From Treponema sp. (lineage in GTDB: Bacteria; Spirochaetota; Spirochaetia; Treponematales; Breznakiellaceae), in NCBI GenBank assembly GCA_031278095.1, contig JAITLC010000081.1:1-39582 (forward strand): a stretch of DNA of 39,582 nucleotides, in the 5' to 3' direction. How positions within the stretch are numbered: position 1 is the stretch's first letter; each line of letters opens with the position of its first letter. The notes below the pieces were generated by a model. The model searched no databases, had not been told where the DNA came from, and was given only the letters and a program-made list of their open reading frames with translations. Positions 1 through 7,575 of this stretch are shown one piece after another. Position numbers and translations under genes: made by a program.

Positions 1-1
1 A

Positions 2-499
2 AAAATTACTATCAGGAAAGGAGACGCCTGCTGTATCCGGCCGAAGGCGCCTCCTCTTGCGGACAACGAAGTATTCAAAAGTTATCACGGGATGATCCGG
101 GCAATGGCGGCATATCCCCCAGGCATTGATACCCACGCCGCCTATTTTGAAATAGCCCTGGGCGTGAACACCAGCAAAGTGTCCTCCTGCATACCCTGCA
201 GTATATTTATGTCCGCCAATGAAGTGGCCGCAACATCAACCCACCTTGGGCGGGGAGACAATTGGAATATACCTCCGGGCCAGGAATCCATGACGAAAAA
301 ATGGAGGGAAGCGGTCAAGAAACATTATGAGACCGGGATGATTTTATGCGGCGCATCATATTCTGAAATCAATAATTTGAAAACCGCATTATCCCCATTT
401 GCGCGTTCAGACAAGATACCTGATATTTTCCTGGAGGCGCTGACCTTTGAGGGGCCATTTTTGGAAAAGATAAACCGCACGTTGGCTATACCGAAGTAA
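2..499 (+). CDS. C-terminal part of an unrecognised protein with an SCxPC motif
   Basis: The frame is open from the window edge, so the gene most likely starts upstream; the first internal ATG is at 92. I do not recognise the family with confidence. A His-Ala-Ala segment (near codon 44) is followed about 17 residues later by Ser-Cys-Ile-Pro-Cys, and then by a Gly-Arg-Gly-Asp-Asn-Trp stretch. His followed by a Pro-Cys pair recalls the zinc site of cytidine-deaminase-like folds, including toxin deaminases, but the usual H-A-E glutamate and the second Cys of PCxxC are not clearly present. The gene ends 56 bp before the lipoprotein/exporter cassette on the same strand, so it could be a cargo, a partner or an unrelated neighbour. 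It is a real gene by length and codon character; its function is unknown. Confidence 0.55.
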   Translation, partial: KITIRKGDACCIRPKAPPLADNEVFKSYHGMIRAMAAYPPGIDTHAAYFEIALGVNTSKVSSCIPCSIFMSANEVAATSTHLGRGDNWNIPPGQESMTKKWREAVKKHYETGMILCGASYSEINNLKTALSPFARSDKIPDIFLEALTFEGPFLEKINRTLAIPK

Positions 500-501
500 T
501 A

Positions 502-520
502 GACTTGTTCGATAACCCGG
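502..520 (+). repeat. Left copy of a 19-bp inverted repeat (half palindrome)
   Basis: GACTTGTTCGATAACCCGG here recurs exactly, inverted, at 6716-6734, so the two copies bracket the exporter cassette. It resembles half of the dispersed GTTCCAAAACC palindrome family found elsewhere in the window. Confidence 0.7.
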
Positions 521-555
521 CATACGGCCTAATAACAGCCGCAGGAGGCGCTTTA

Positions 556-1719
556 GTGTCCATGATAAACAAAAAGATAATGTCCGTTGCCCGGCGCCCC
601 GGCGGCCTTCTTCTCTGCTGCCTTCCCGTATTGTTTTCCTGCGGGGCGGGAGGCGGCGGGGCGCATCTTTACAACACCCCGGATGCGGAAACCGTTACCA
701 TCGGGGCGGTTTACCCCGCTTCCCTCTGGGACAAGGATTATTATATGCGGGACGCCCTGGAGCTGGCGGTCAAACAGGTGAACGAATCCGGCGGGGTTTT
801 GGGGAAGCCCCTGGACATGGTAATCCGGGATGATCAGGGCGATTCCCGCATTGCCCAGCAGATCGCCGAAACCTTTTCCGGGGCCGGGATCACCGCGGTG
901 GTGGGGCATTGGAGTTCCGATGTCTGTTACTACGTGGAAGATATTTACGAGGAACGGAAGATTGTCATGATTACCCCTTCGGCGGTGAGCGGGCTGCTTT
1001 TTGAATACGACTACCAGTACATCTATCGAATGATAACAAACAACCGCTTGTACGCGGAGGCCCTGGCAGACTACGCGGAACGGCAGGGGATCGGTGTATT
1101 CGCGGTCTACTATTCCGAAGACGCCTACGGGCTCGACCTGGCCCAGGCTGCGGAGCGGGAACTGTCAAGACGGCGTATCCCCGTGGCGGACCGGATAACC
1201 AGTATAAGCCCCGCCAATGTGGATGTCATTTTAGATCGCTGGCGGGCTTTTAATTGCGGGGGCCTTCTGCTGGCCTCTTCCTTTCCCGACATTTTTGAGC
1301 CGGTAAAGCTTATCCGGAACTCCGGGACGGACATTCCGGTGTTTTCAGAGGCCTTTAACTATACCGATTTTGAAACCGTCATGGCGGGGTATCTGAAAAA
1401 CTACTATGTCATTATGTACGATTTTGAAGATATGGATCCGGCCTTTCTCGCGGCCTTTCGGGGGCAGTACGGGCGGGATCCGGATACCTATGAGGTGGCC
1501 GGCTATGAGGCGGTACGGCTCCTCGCGGACGCCATGAATGCCGGGGGTTCGACAAAAAGCGCCGCCATTGTCCGGTACCTCCGGAACCTCAAGGATTATC
1601 CTACGGTGATGGGCCGGGCGAGCTATAACCCGGTAACCCGTGAGTTCGACGGCCGGCGCATGAGGGTACGGCCCTACACCTATGCGGCGGAGGACCGGGA
1701 CGGGCCATGGCGGGAATAG
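556..1719 (+). CDS. Branched-chain-type substrate-binding lipoprotein (Peripla_BP_6 family)
   Basis: The protein is predicted to be an exported solute-binding protein of the Leu/Ile/Val-binding class (type I periplasmic-binding fold), anchored by lipid. I place the start at GTG 556, because AGGAGG at 543-548 lies 7 bases upstream; an in-frame TTG at 505 and ATGs at 562 and 580 are alternatives. A basic N-terminus and a hydrophobic stretch end in Leu-Phe-Ser-Cys, a relaxed spirochaetal-style lipobox. Family features follow: TIGAVYPAS, LAVKQVNESGGVLGKPL, DDQGDS, a VVGHWSS segment and a late YEAVRLLADAM helix. The stop overlaps the next gene by 13 bases, so the protein is probably made with the membrane fusion protein and two ABC exporters. 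A binding protein of an import family in an export operon is unusual; no matching importer permease is in view. The family call is firm, the ligand unknown. Confidence 0.88.
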   Translation: MSMINKKIMSVARRPGGLLLCCLPVLFSCGAGGGGAHLYNTPDAETVTIGAVYPASLWDKDYYMRDALELAVKQVNESGGVLGKPLDMVIRDDQGDSRIAQQIAETFSGAGITAVVGHWSSDVCYYVEDIYEERKIVMITPSAVSGLLFEYDYQYIYRMITNNRLYAEALADYAERQGIGVFAVYYSEDAYGLDLAQAAERELSRRRIPVADRITSISPANVDVILDRWRAFNCGGLLLASSFPDIFEPVKLIRNSGTDIPVFSEAFNYTDFETVMAGYLKNYYVIMYDFEDMDPAFLAAFRGQYGRDPDTYEVAGYEAVRLLADAMNAGGSTKSAAIVRYLRNLKDYPTVMGRASYNPVTREFDGRRMRVRPYTYAAEDRDGPWRE

Positions 1720-2606
1720 GGGCGGAAAAACGGGAATTTGCCGGAACCGTGGAAAACATCGACCGGATGATGATAGTCATCGGGATCAAATCCTGGCTTG
1801 CCCTGGGAACGGTGTTTTTGGTGTTCGCCGCCGTCCTGATCTGGGGTTTTGGGGGAACCATGCAGATTCGCGAGGAAGTATCCGGAGTTCTGGTCAGGAG
1901 CGGCAGGCTTGTCAACATCTACGCCGCCGGTGAGGGGATCCTTCTGGATTTTGTTCCTGTTCAGGGAATGTTTGTTGAACGGGATCAGACGCTTGCGCGG
2001 ATTGATCGGCCGGATTTGGTCCGGGAGATCAACCTTCTGCTGGACGCCGGGGCTTCAGACGATCTGGTCGAAACAAAACGGGCCGAACTGTTTCGCGGCA
2101 GCCGTATCGTTACCTGGGAAGCGGGCCGGGTACTGGATACCTATGTTCACCGGGGCGATTATGTAACGCAAGGCCAAAAGCTGGCCGCCATTTCCCGGGA
2201 GGCGGAGCAAAGCAAAGCGCTGGAATGCCTCCTCTTTATACCGGCGGATCAGCTGCGGAAGATCAGGAAAGGCCTCCCGGTGAGCATTTACCCCGCCTCG
2301 GTGAGCAGGAAAACCTACGGCAACATGACAGGAACGATCAGCATTATCAGCGAATATCCGGTAACCTGGCAGTACCTGGCGGACCGGCTCAACAGCGAAA
2401 GTCTGGCGGACTTTTTCATGAAAGATTCCGCCTGTTATGAGGTGTACCTCAATCTGGTGTCTTCCGAGGAAACCGTTACCGGTTATGCCTGGACCACATC
2501 CCTGGGGCCTTCCGCGGCCTTTGGCGATCTGACCCTCTGTACCGCATCGATTGTGATTGATGAACCCCGGCCCATTGATGTGTTTTTTGGAGGGAGGGAA
2601 GAATAA
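1707..2606 (+). CDS. HlyD/NHLM-type membrane fusion protein
   Basis: This is a predicted periplasmic adaptor that links inner-membrane ABC exporters to the cell envelope. A short cytoplasmic N-terminus is followed by one transmembrane helix (about residues 28-50), then a split lipoyl/biotinyl-like half motif (GVLVRSGRLVNIYAAGEG, with a G-Q-KLAAISRE segment after about residue 150) and a beta-barrel region containing GLPVSIYPASVS. At 299 residues it is short, lacking the long coiled-coil hairpin of classical HlyD, which matches the adaptor of NHLM bacteriocin-type systems. The ATG at 1707 lies inside the end of the lipoprotein gene, and the stop is 2 bases before the next start. This order (adaptor, ABC, ABC) is typical of NHLM export loci. 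Confidence 0.82.
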   Translation: MAGIGAEKREFAGTVENIDRMMIVIGIKSWLALGTVFLVFAAVLIWGFGGTMQIREEVSGVLVRSGRLVNIYAAGEGILLDFVPVQGMFVERDQTLARIDRPDLVREINLLLDAGASDDLVETKRAELFRGSRIVTWEAGRVLDTYVHRGDYVTQGQKLAAISREAEQSKALECLLFIPADQLRKIRKGLPVSIYPASVSRKTYGNMTGTISIISEYPVTWQYLADRLNSESLADFFMKDSACYEVYLNLVSSEETVTGYAWTTSLGPSAAFGDLTLCTASIVIDEPRPIDVFFGGREE

Positions 2607-2608
2607 AC

Positions 2609-4342
2609 ATGCCGTATCCCCATATCGTATCCCTTCTGAAAACCAACCGGGCAGTCATCTGTTATAGCTTTCTCCTCAGCCTGTTCCTTCTCTTTCCTAT
2701 GCTCATGAGTCCCATCTTTACGCGGATATTTACCGATTCTATTCTCATTGACAATACCATCGAGTGGCTCCTGCCTTTGCTTATTCTCATGGGAGGGATA
2801 GCGGTGTTTTCCGCTCTGGTAACCTGGATTCAAAAGAATTGCCTTTTACGGCTTTCCAACAGGATAGAACTTTCCGGCATAGCATCCTATATGTGGCGGC
2901 TTTTCGACGGGCCCTCTGAATTATTCTACCATAAAGACAGCTTTGTTCTCCTTGCGGGAACGGAAGCTTCTTCGCTTATCGCCCGGACATTGATCGCCGA
3001 TATACTTTCCCTGTTTCCCGCTACGATCAGCGTGCTGTTTTACTGCCTTATCATGTTCCGTTTGGATAGTTCCCTGTCCTTTATAGTTCTCGCCCTGGTA
3101 ATCGTCAATAACCTGGGAAAGAGAATTCGTTCCCTGCTGGTTAACGTTTTTACCCGGCCTGCCCCGGAAGATTTCTCCGCCCGGGATCTCGTCCTTCGGG
3201 ATGAACGGATCAGTTCCCGGGGGCTGGAGAGCATTGAAACTTTCAAGGCCACCGCCTCAGAGACGCATTTTTTTCAGGAGATGATGAGTTCCAAGATCCG
3301 TATCATCAACGCCCGGAGCCGGGACGACGAGGCCGAGGCCTCCGATCCCTTTAACAATATTCCCGAAATATGTTTCCTAAATCTCCTCATTCTCATTTCC
3401 GCCCTGCGGATCATGAACCGGGAAATGACCATTGGTTCCTACCTGGAATTTCAGGCCTATGCCGCCGCTTTTTTCTATCCCATGAACCAGGTCTTTTCGG
3501 CTCCGGGTATCTTTTCCAAACTGGAAGAACGCCTCCGGAACCTCCATCGGGAGATGGAAACCGGATCGGTTTCCCCTGTTCCGATACCTGCCGCTCCTTC
3601 CTCAATAAAAAAGCTTCAGGGATATGTTGAATTTAGAGATGTAAGTTTTTCCTTCCCCGGCGGGCGGCCGCTGTTGGAAAACTTCAATCTTTCGTTAAAG
3701 CCGGGACAACGGGCCGCCATTGTGGGAAAATCAGGTTCCGGAAAGACCACGGTGGTAAAGCTGCTCCAGGGGTTCTATGCCCCCACCGCAGGGGAAGTTA
3801 CTATCAACGGCATGGCTCCGGCCCTCATTGACCGGGACGCCTTTACCGCTTCTATAGGATGCGCCAATCAGAAGCTTAGTTTTTTTACCGCCAGCGTCCG
3901 GGACAATATCACGCTTTGGAATAAGGAGATTTCCGATGGGGCGGTATACCGGGCCGCTAAGGATACCGGGCTGCATAGCTTCATCGCTACCCTGGAAGGA
4001 GGCTACGATCATATCCTGGAAGAAAACGGACGCATACTTTCCGGGGGGCAGCAACAGCAAATGGAAATAGCCAGAGGCCTTCTCTACCATCCTTCCATAC
4101 TCATCCTGGATGAGGTAACCGGAGCCATCGATCCCGCCACGGTATCGAAACTTGAGGGTAACTTTAAGGAACGGGGCTGTACCGTCCTTCAAACCACCCA
4201 AATTCTTTCTCCCATTGTTGAGTATGATGAGATAATTCTGCTGGATCGTGGAAAGATTGCGGCCCGGGGTTCCCACAAGGATCTGCTGAAACAGTCTCCC
4301 TGGTATGCCGCCCTGTTCCGGAAAGGGGAAATTACAGGATGA
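2609..4342 (+). CDS. NHLM-type ABC exporter ATPase-permease 1 (no C39 peptidase)
   Basis: This fused transmembrane and ATPase subunit probably exports a peptide or small molecule. A strong ribosome site (GGAGGGAGGG from 2589) precedes the ATG. Residues 1-310 form a six-helix exporter core; the ATPase domain begins near 340. Visible motifs: Walker A GKSGSGKT (373-380), Q-loop in CANQ (near 421), signature LSGGQ (477-481), Walker B ILILDE (497-502) and D-loop GAID. The H-loop position reads TTQILS, with Gln531 where His is expected. The first helix starts at once, so there is no C39 leader-peptidase domain, unlike the usual NHLM peptidase/permease. It overlaps the next gene by 4 bases (ATGA), which suggests a heterodimer with it. 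The class is secure; the substrate is unknown. Confidence 0.87.
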   Translation: MPYPHIVSLLKTNRAVICYSFLLSLFLLFPMLMSPIFTRIFTDSILIDNTIEWLLPLLILMGGIAVFSALVTWIQKNCLLRLSNRIELSGIASYMWRLFDGPSELFYHKDSFVLLAGTEASSLIARTLIADILSLFPATISVLFYCLIMFRLDSSLSFIVLALVIVNNLGKRIRSLLVNVFTRPAPEDFSARDLVLRDERISSRGLESIETFKATASETHFFQEMMSSKIRIINARSRDDEAEASDPFNNIPEICFLNLLILISALRIMNREMTIGSYLEFQAYAAAFFYPMNQVFSAPGIFSKLEERLRNLHREMETGSVSPVPIPAAPSSIKKLQGYVEFRDVSFSFPGGRPLLENFNLSLKPGQRAAIVGKSGSGKTTVVKLLQGFYAPTAGEVTINGMAPALIDRDAFTASIGCANQKLSFFTASVRDNITLWNKEISDGAVYRAAKDTGLHSFIATLEGGYDHILEENGRILSGGQQQQMEIARGLLYHPSILILDEVTGAIDPATVSKLEGNFKERGCTVLQTTQILSPIVEYDEIILLDRGKIAARGSHKDLLKQSPWYAALFRKGEITG

Positions 4343-6453
4343 CGGGAGACATGAAGCTTGCCCTGGAACGCCTTACCCAAATCAATACCCGGTTTGCGGG
4401 GCTAGGGGAAAGCCGCTATCTCGAAGGAACGGACAACCGAATCAAGGTCTGCGCGGTCCTTTGTCACTATTTCAAGACAGAGATCAAGATTCCCCCCCGG
4501 GATATTCAGCAAACCACTCCGGATCTGACGGCCGAGATACTCTACTTGTCCAAGCTCCGGTATAAAGAAGTGGAACTGGTAGAAAAATGGTGGAAGAAGG
4601 ACAGCGGGGCCATGCTGGCTGCTACTACTGCGGGTAAACCCCTGGCTCTCTTGCCCCACCCCCTTTCCGGTTATACTGTCTACGACCCGGAAAGCAACCG
4701 GACCAGCCGTTACCGGCCCATGAAAAGTCCGTCTCTGACCACACTGGCCCTGGCGGTATTCCGGCCTTCTGTCCCGAAGACGATGAGCATACGGGATTTC
4801 CTCATCTTCATGGCAAGGGAAAACATCGGCAAAGAATTTTTTATCATGATCATCTTTAGTCTTTTGGCGAGCATCGTAGCGGTTATACCTCCGATAGTAA
4901 CGGATCAAATCTTTGATTTAATTGTCCCCAATACCCTGCGGTCTATGCTCGTTGAGGTAGTAATGATGCTTTTCTGTTTCAATATAGCCCATATGGGTTT
5001 CACGGTGGTGTCCAACATCAGCATCTCCCGGATGATCACCAAAATCGGCCTCGTCCTGGAGGGAGGTATTTGGGACCGGCTTCTGGGCATGAGACTACCA
5101 TTTTTCTCCCGGCATACCACGGGGGAACTTTTACAAAAAATTCAGAGCATAGACCGGCTGAAAAATCTTTTTTCCGTCCAAAGCCTCCAAACTTTTCTGA
5201 ATTCCGTCTTTTCCTTTATGAATATCATCGTCCTTTTTAAGCTGGAAGCCCGTATCACAGGGTATTCCCTTTTGATGTTCCTCGGCCTCTTTATTACCTG
5301 CGGCCTCATTGCCTATAAAAATTACTCATACCACAGCCGGTATATCGAAACGGAAAACAAGGCTGCGGGTTTTAACCACCAGGCATTGGAAGGGATTGAG
5401 CGGATCAAAACGTCCCGGGCCGAGGAACGGGTATTCCTGGGGTGGAGTGAATACGAGATGGAAAAACGCTGCCTCCAGGGCCGGATACGGAAGTTGGAGA
5501 ACCTTAATGAATCGGTCAGGGTTTTTTTTCAGTTCGCCTCCACTGCGGCGGTATTCTTTCTGATTTCCCGGGTCAAGGATGTGGAGGTGGGAACTTTCGT
5601 TGCCTTTGTGACAGCCTTTCTAATACTCCACAATGAAGTCCAGCGTCTTCTGGAAGTCCTGAACATTCTCCCCGAGGCGGCGGCCCTGGCACGGAGCATC
5701 GATCCCATCCTCAAAGGTGAAAGTGAATACAACCCGGAAAAGATCATCCCCAAGGATATGACCGGAGTATTGGAAGTAAACCATCTGGCCTTCCGTTACG
5801 GGGAATTCGGGAGGACTATTCTGCGGGACATTTCTTTCCGGGTGGAAGAAGGGCAGAGCTTGGGTATCATTGGTACTTCGGGCTGCGGCAAGTCTACCCT
5901 TCTCAAGTCCCTGCTCGGCTTTTACCCCCTGTCGGCGGGAAAGGTATACTATGGGGGATATGATCTTGAGACCATCGAACTCCGTTACCTCAGACGGCAG
6001 CTGGGGGCGGTACTCCAGGACGGCGCCGTTCCTCTGGGAAAACTGTTTGATATAATCACGGACAATAACCCCCGGATTTCACCGGGAATGGTATGGGAAG
6101 TTCTGGATAAGGTTGATCTGCTCCGTCAAACGGAGGCCCTGCCCCAAGGGCTCAATACCCCACTGGAACAGTGCGCCTTTTCCGGTGCGGAGCGCCAGCG
6201 GCTTATGATAGCCCGTTCCCTCGTGAGCCCCCGGCGTTTCGTCTTCTTCGACGAGCCTACCAGCCGCCAGGATAACATTAGCCAACAGAGGCTCCTGGAA
6301 CAAATTTACGCGCTCCCTTCCTCAAAAATAATTGTAGCCCAGCGGCTCACCACGGTAAAGGGCTGCGATTCCATCGTAGTCCTGGATCAGGGGATAGTGG
6401 CACGGCAGGGGAGGATTCATGAGGTGATAGAAAATTCCGGCACTCCGGCCTGA
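4339..6453 (+). CDS. NHLM-type ABC exporter ATPase-permease 2
   Basis: This is the second half-exporter and the likely partner of the preceding gene, whose stop it overlaps. Residues 1-150 form a cytoplasmic region with KPLALLP...YTVYDPES, the degenerate peptidase-like domain seen in the NHLM ATP-binding exporter family; no catalytic Cys/His pair is evident. The permease core covers about 160-445. ATPase motifs: Walker A GTSGCGKS (512-519), Q-loop VLQDG (near 560), an off-consensus signature FSGAE (614-618) and Walker B FVFFDE (634-639). At the H-loop it reads VAQRLTT, with Gln668 replacing His. The start at 4339 is favoured by the ATGA overlap, though ATG 4351 has GGGAG close upstream. The off-consensus signature and H-loop suggest asymmetric or reduced ATP hydrolysis. 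Confidence 0.87.
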   Translation: MTGDMKLALERLTQINTRFAGLGESRYLEGTDNRIKVCAVLCHYFKTEIKIPPRDIQQTTPDLTAEILYLSKLRYKEVELVEKWWKKDSGAMLAATTAGKPLALLPHPLSGYTVYDPESNRTSRYRPMKSPSLTTLALAVFRPSVPKTMSIRDFLIFMARENIGKEFFIMIIFSLLASIVAVIPPIVTDQIFDLIVPNTLRSMLVEVVMMLFCFNIAHMGFTVVSNISISRMITKIGLVLEGGIWDRLLGMRLPFFSRHTTGELLQKIQSIDRLKNLFSVQSLQTFLNSVFSFMNIIVLFKLEARITGYSLLMFLGLFITCGLIAYKNYSYHSRYIETENKAAGFNHQALEGIERIKTSRAEERVFLGWSEYEMEKRCLQGRIRKLENLNESVRVFFQFASTAAVFFLISRVKDVEVGTFVAFVTAFLILHNEVQRLLEVLNILPEAAALARSIDPILKGESEYNPEKIIPKDMTGVLEVNHLAFRYGEFGRTILRDISFRVEEGQSLGIIGTSGCGKSTLLKSLLGFYPLSAGKVYYGGYDLETIELRYLRRQLGAVLQDGAVPLGKLFDIITDNNPRISPGMVWEVLDKVDLLRQTEALPQGLNTPLEQCAFSGAERQRLMIARSLVSPRRFVFFDEPTSRQDNISQQRLLEQIYALPSSKIIVAQRLTTVKGCDSIVVLDQGIVARQGRIHEVIENSGTPA

Positions 6454-6467
6454 AAAGGAGTATCATT

Positions 6468-6538
6468 ATGGTCGGAATAAACAGATACATGAGGAAAAAA
6501 TGAAGGAATATCAACGGTTTCTTGCAAAAAACGCTTGA
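6468..6538 (+). other. Two overlapping mini-ORFs after the exporter genes
   Basis: AAAAGGAG at 6453-6460 sits well placed before an ATG at 6468, which opens an 11-codon ORF ending at 6503. Its stop overlaps (ATGA) a 12-codon ORF at 6500-6538. They may be the remains of a lost fifth gene of the cassette or very short peptides. Nothing supports a function, and translation is only inferred from the ribosome site. Confidence 0.25.
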
Positions 6539-6705
6539 CATTTCTCATGGACGAGGTTTGCCCCGGTTAAAATCATTACCACTGCAGAAATGGTAAACCG
6601 GATGGCGGTGAGGCCCGTGGTAAAGATCTCGATGGGGGTGAGAATAACCGCAGCGGCAAGCCAGAACCAGGGGCCAAAAGAAACACCATAAAATTCATGA
6701 TACAT
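6511..6705 (-). pseudogene. Truncated NfeD-like membrane protein fragment
   Basis: The 64-residue frame carries the first helices of an NfeD family protein: PWFWLAAAVILTPIEIF followed by TTGLTAIRFTISAVV, close to the usual FWL...IEIFTPGLTAIWFAIGA pattern. Members normally exceed 130 residues and continue into an OB-fold domain, which is absent. Similarity stops around codon 45, exactly where a repeat shared with 15322-15352 begins (6546-6574), so the gene looks cut off by a repeat insertion or rearrangement. It starts 15 bases after the stop of the epimerase-like gene on the same strand. There is no properly spaced ribosome site. It is probably a relic, but a short expressed membrane peptide is not excluded. 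Confidence 0.55.
6546..6574 (+). repeat. Repeat family 2, copy 1 (partial)
   Basis: CGAGGTTTGCCCCGG plus the adjoining TTAAAATC matches 15328-15352 with only a few differences. It overlaps the 3' end of the NfeD-like fragment. Confidence 0.5.
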
Positions 6706-6708
6706 CCC

Positions 6709-6734
6709 TAACCAACCGGGTTATCGAACAAGTC
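6709..6734 (-). repeat. Right copy of the 19-bp inverted repeat / family 1 palindrome
   Basis: Positions 6716-6734 are the exact reverse complement of 502-520. Read on the minus strand and extended, about 20 of 25 bases match the palindrome at 21377-21353. It contains the last four codons, including the stop, of the epimerase-like gene. Confidence 0.65.
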
Positions 6735-7575
6735 CGGTAATCCGGGCAGCCTTAGCCAGAGTAACTTTCCCGCCGATGGATACCGACCGGACAAGACCAT
6801 GTTCCATGTTGACTCTTGTCTCTATCGTTCCGCCCGGCTGCCTGAGACTGAAACAATGTTCAACCCGCCCCTTTCCACTGTCCGCGGCATTTCTGCTGAG
6901 CCAGGCCCCCAGGGCCGCCGAACCGGAACCGCAGCTTGACTCAAACACCAGTGTTTCTGCGGCATAGACATACACCAGAGGGATCATCTGCCGCCCTTCT
7001 TCGTCCCAGAAGAGGAGGCCAAGGGCTTCCGGAGGGGGAGCTTCAGCTTCGATAATTTCCTTCACACCGTAAAACATCTTTTCGGCAGGCTTAAAACCCG
7101 GCGCTATTACATGGGTGATGCCGTCAAAGACAATCACGGGCAGGGAACGGCCTTCATACTCTATCGCTTTTTCCGCAGCAGGCCCGGGCATTTCCACTTC
7201 CGCGGTACCGGTCTCCGTATCGACCCTGACAGGAATACTCCCCTTCATTCCGCTGATTTCGATAAAAACAGTGTGTTTTCCGGAGAGGCCGGAAAGGCCG
7301 GCAACATAGAGACCGAAACTCCGGGCGGCATTGCCGCAGAACTCCCCACCGGACATTTCAAGCCGCCAGAGTTTCTGCGCCTCCCCGTCCGGTTCAGTAA
7401 CAAAGCCAACCTGTTCCACCTTCAGAGCCTTGTCCGCCATAATCCTGTGTGCCAGGGCGGCTCTGTCCGCCACGGGGCCTGAAACAAGGGCGGTAATGTT
7501 TCCCGCGGGATCTGCGATAACCAGTTCCGGGGAGGAACCATTGATGGAGGATTCAGCCTTCAGCGGCTTGTGCAT
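6721..7575 (-). CDS. DapF-fold amino-acid racemase/epimerase
   Basis: This is a cofactor-independent epimerase of the diaminopimelate-epimerase superfamily, predicted to invert an amino-acid alpha carbon with two cysteines. Both are in place: GGEFCGNAARS in the N-terminal half and ESSCGSGSAALG in the C-terminal half. The ERGxGET-type residues that bind the distal carboxylate of diaminopimelate are not seen, so the substrate is probably another amino acid, as in CntK histidine racemase. I chose ATG 7575 (284 residues) because GGAGG stands 11 bases before it; a longer frame to 7638 would overlap the upstream gene by 86 bases. With this start the overlap is 23 bases. Coupling to an N-acyl-D-amino-acid deacylase supports a role in D-amino-acid use. 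The fold is secure, the substrate inferred. Confidence 0.8.
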   Translation of the reverse strand: MHKPLKAESSINGSSPELVIADPAGNITALVSGPVADRAALAHRIMADKALKVEQVGFVTEPDGEAQKLWRLEMSGGEFCGNAARSFGLYVAGLSGLSGKHTVFIEISGMKGSIPVRVDTETGTAEVEMPGPAAEKAIEYEGRSLPVIVFDGITHVIAPGFKPAEKMFYGVKEIIEAEAPPPEALGLLFWDEEGRQMIPLVYVYAAETLVFESSCGSGSAALGAWLSRNAADSGKGRVEHCFSLRQPGGTIETRVNMEHGLVRSVSIGGKVTLAKAARITGLVR

